DNA of 7,503 nt, taken from positions 1 to 7,503 of the forward strand of contig JANQTK010000116.1 of assembly GCA_030731695.1 (NCBI GenBank), written 5' to 3'. Source of the DNA: Polaribacter sp. Lineage in GTDB: Bacteria > Bacteroidota > Bacteroidia > Flavobacteriales > Flavobacteriaceae. Numbering within the stretch: position 1 is the stretch's first letter; each line of letters opens with the position of its first letter. The notes beneath the pieces were generated by a model, which did no database searches, was not told the origin of the DNA, and saw nothing but the letters and a program-made list of their open reading frames with translations. Below are positions 6,478-7,503 of this stretch, in pieces. The translations under genes were made by a program, and so were the position numbers.

Positions 6478-7343
6478 TATCTAAAATCAATCAAATTTGT
6501 TGGATTTACAGCATAAGCGCCACTCCAAAGTTCAAAATGTAAATGAGGACCAGTTGTATATTCACCAGTAGAACCAACATTGGCAATTACTTCACCCGAT
6601 TTTACAAAATCGCCCTCTTGTTTCAGTAAATTTCCATTGTGTTTATACACAGAAATATAATCATCAGCATGTTTCAAGATAATTACATTTCCAGTTTCTG
6701 TTGTCCAACCTGAAAAAATTACAATTCCGTCAGCTGTAGCTTTTACAGGATCGTTTTTTTTAGCAACAATATCTACAGCAAAATGTTTTATTTTTGGATC
6801 AAAACCTTGTGAAATGCTTCCATTTAATGGTGCGAAAAACACCACTTTTACCAATGATTTTTCACTATTTATGATCGGAAATCGATCTTCACTTTCTATT
6901 TTTTCTCTAAAATTTAAATCTATTTTTGAGGCTTTTAACAAGCTGTCATTCATCATTTTTCTGCCAGATTCTGTCAATAAAGTATCAATTTCATCGCCTT
7001 TAATTTTACCAGATAAAATTGGGCCTAAAAGACGAGTGTAGTTTTCAATAACGGCTAATTTTCTTTTTAAAGAATCTGTTTGGAGTGATAATTTTGTTGC
7101 TTTTATTCTCAATTCTGTAGAACCATACCCTGGAATAAATTCTTTAATAGGTGTAAAAGTGATGAAAAATGTGGTTACAAAGATCAGTAAAAAAGAAAAA
7201 ACACCCCCAACAACAAATACATTTAACAGAGAAAGTTTCAGTGAAATTTGCTCTTCATAGGTTTCATCATTCATGATAACCAACCTATATTTATGAGTCA
7301 GTTTTTGTTTGAGTTTTCTTTTTTGTTTGCTTTGATTTTTCAA
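6477..7343 (-). CDS. Membrane-anchored M23 (LytM-type) peptidoglycan endopeptidase
   Basis: M23 peptidases cut peptide cross-links in peptidoglycan. The 288-residue protein has a very basic cytoplasmic N-terminus (1-22), one transmembrane helix (about 39-63), a probable coiled coil (about 76-103), a linker, and an M23 domain at about 166-285. All five LytM active-site residues are present: zinc ligands His187 and Asp191 (HFAVD) and His269 (HLH), with catalytic His235 (YKHN) and His267. It therefore looks like an active hydrolase in the periplasm rather than a degenerate EnvC/NlpD-type activator. The start is unusual: the complement of 7341-7343 is TTG. The first in-frame ATG (7274, residue 24) would delete the KYRLVI segment, which I recall as conserved in flavobacterial relatives; upstream, a stop at 7356-7358 leaves only ATT or TTG. 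TTG is my choice. It is the first gene of a two-gene operon with GH3. Confidence 0.9.
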   Translation of the reverse strand: MKNQSKQKRKLKQKLTHKYRLVIMNDETYEEQISLKLSLLNVFVVGGVFSFLLIFVTTFFITFTPIKEFIPGYGSTELRIKATKLSLQTDSLKRKLAVIENYTRLLGPILSGKIKGDEIDTLLTESGRKMMNDSLLKASKIDLNFREKIESEDRFPIINSEKSLVKVVFFAPLNGSISQGFDPKIKHFAVDIVAKKNDPVKATADGIVIFSGWTTETGNVIILKHADDYISVYKHNGNLLKQEGDFVKSGEVIANVGSTGEYTTGPHLHFELWSGAYAVNPTNLIDFR

Positions 7344-7364
7344 AAAATAAATGCTTTAGTGACA

Positions 7365-7372
7365 CAAATATA
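7365..7372 (-). promoter_or_regulatory. -7 box of the M23-GH3 operon
   Basis: The minus strand reads TATATTTG, a perfect TAnnTTTG match, 21 bp before the TTG start of the M23 gene. The predicted leader is about 15 nt, which supports starting translation at 7343. No clear -33 TTG is seen. Confidence 0.5.
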
Positions 7373-7403
7373 CAACGAAATCGTACTATTTTTTATTTTT
7401 CCT

Positions 7404-7420
7404 AAAACGGAATGTTTCCA
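7404..7420 (-). terminator. Weak hairpin after the right-edge gene
   Basis: On the minus strand ATGGAA and TTCCGT form a 6-bp stem (one G-U pair) around a 3-nt loop, followed by TTTT. It starts 6 bp after the stop codon of the edge gene and could be a weak terminator before the M23 promoter. Confidence 0.25.
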
Positions 7421-7426
7421 TAAAAA

Positions 7427-7503
7427 TTACTTTTTATAAAAATTCATTTCATCAATATACTCCCAAACTTCTTTGGTCAGTAATGGTTGCACATTTTTTT
7501 GAT
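7427..7503 (-). CDS. C-terminal end of an unidentified protein (partial)
   Basis: The reverse strand is open from the window edge to a TAA (complement of 7427-7429) and encodes 24 residues ending in EVWEYIDEMNFYKK. The composition (aromatic and charged residues, amphipathic helix-like) is protein-like. The frame stops just before the M23 promoter and runs in the same direction as M23 and GH3, with 83 bp between. I do not recognise the family, and 24 residues are too few to assign a function. It could still be a chance open frame. Confidence 0.45.
   Translation of the reverse strand, partial: QKNVQPLLTKEVWEYIDEMNFYKK

Noticed and set aside
6057..7041. Open frames inside GH3 (minus, 6057-6251) and antisense to M23 (plus, 6814-7041)
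   Set aside because: Both overlap genes whose motifs are complete in another frame; no start context or family resemblance.
7248..7439. Plus-strand 63-codon open frame rich in Phe and Leu
   Set aside because: It is antisense to the conserved M23 N-terminus and crosses its promoter; the hydrophobicity comes from reading poly-A/Lys DNA backwards.
1..7503. CRISPR array, insertion sequence, phage, toxin-antitoxin or defence system
   Set aside because: I looked on both strands and found no regularly spaced repeats, transposase motifs or defence domains; the genes are ordinary chromosomal ones of uniform base composition.

Overview
The window looks like the chromosome of a marine-type Flavobacteriaceae bacterium (Bacteroidota). 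The DNA is very AT-rich. Five of the transcription starts inferred here have a perfect TAnnTTTG -7 box, the element typical of this phylum, and Shine-Dalgarno sequences are mostly absent. The protein set (CNNM transporter, lipoprotein FGE, bacterial GH3, M23 peptidase with a KYRLVIMNDETYEE-type N-terminus) also fits flavobacteria. The genus assignment is not attempted.

Layout, left to right: (1) the first 204 codons of a minus-strand CNNM/DUF21 membrane transporter, cut by the left edge. (2) A 196-bp AT-rich divergent promoter region. (3) A plus-strand lipoprotein of the formylglycine-generating enzyme (FGE/SUMF1) family that keeps both catalytic cysteines. (4) A bidirectional hairpin terminator and a minus-strand tRNA-Leu(CAA). 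(5) A plus-strand housekeeping block prs - rplY/ctc - pth, with a strong terminator between rplY and pth and a separate pth promoter overlapping it. (6) Minus-strand queD-like gene, ending 3 bp from the end of pth. (7) A minus-strand operon, M23 peptidase followed by GH3-family enzyme, overlapping by one base (TAATG). (8) The last 24 codons of an unidentified minus-strand gene at the right edge.

Most genes are core functions: PRPP supply (prs), ribosomal 5S rRNA binding (L25), peptidyl-tRNA recycling (pth), tRNA supply and queuosine precursor synthesis (queD). Prs-ctc-pth is a familiar bacterial neighbourhood linking nucleotide supply and translation. The M23-GH3 pair joins a membrane-anchored, apparently active peptidoglycan hydrolase to an adenylating enzyme of unknown bacterial function.

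I found no CRISPR array, insertion sequence, phage gene or toxin-antitoxin pair. The points most worth following are the apparently exported, catalytically complete FGE and the translationally coupled M23-GH3 pair. The rest are regulatory details. All gene-free stretches are under 200 bp.
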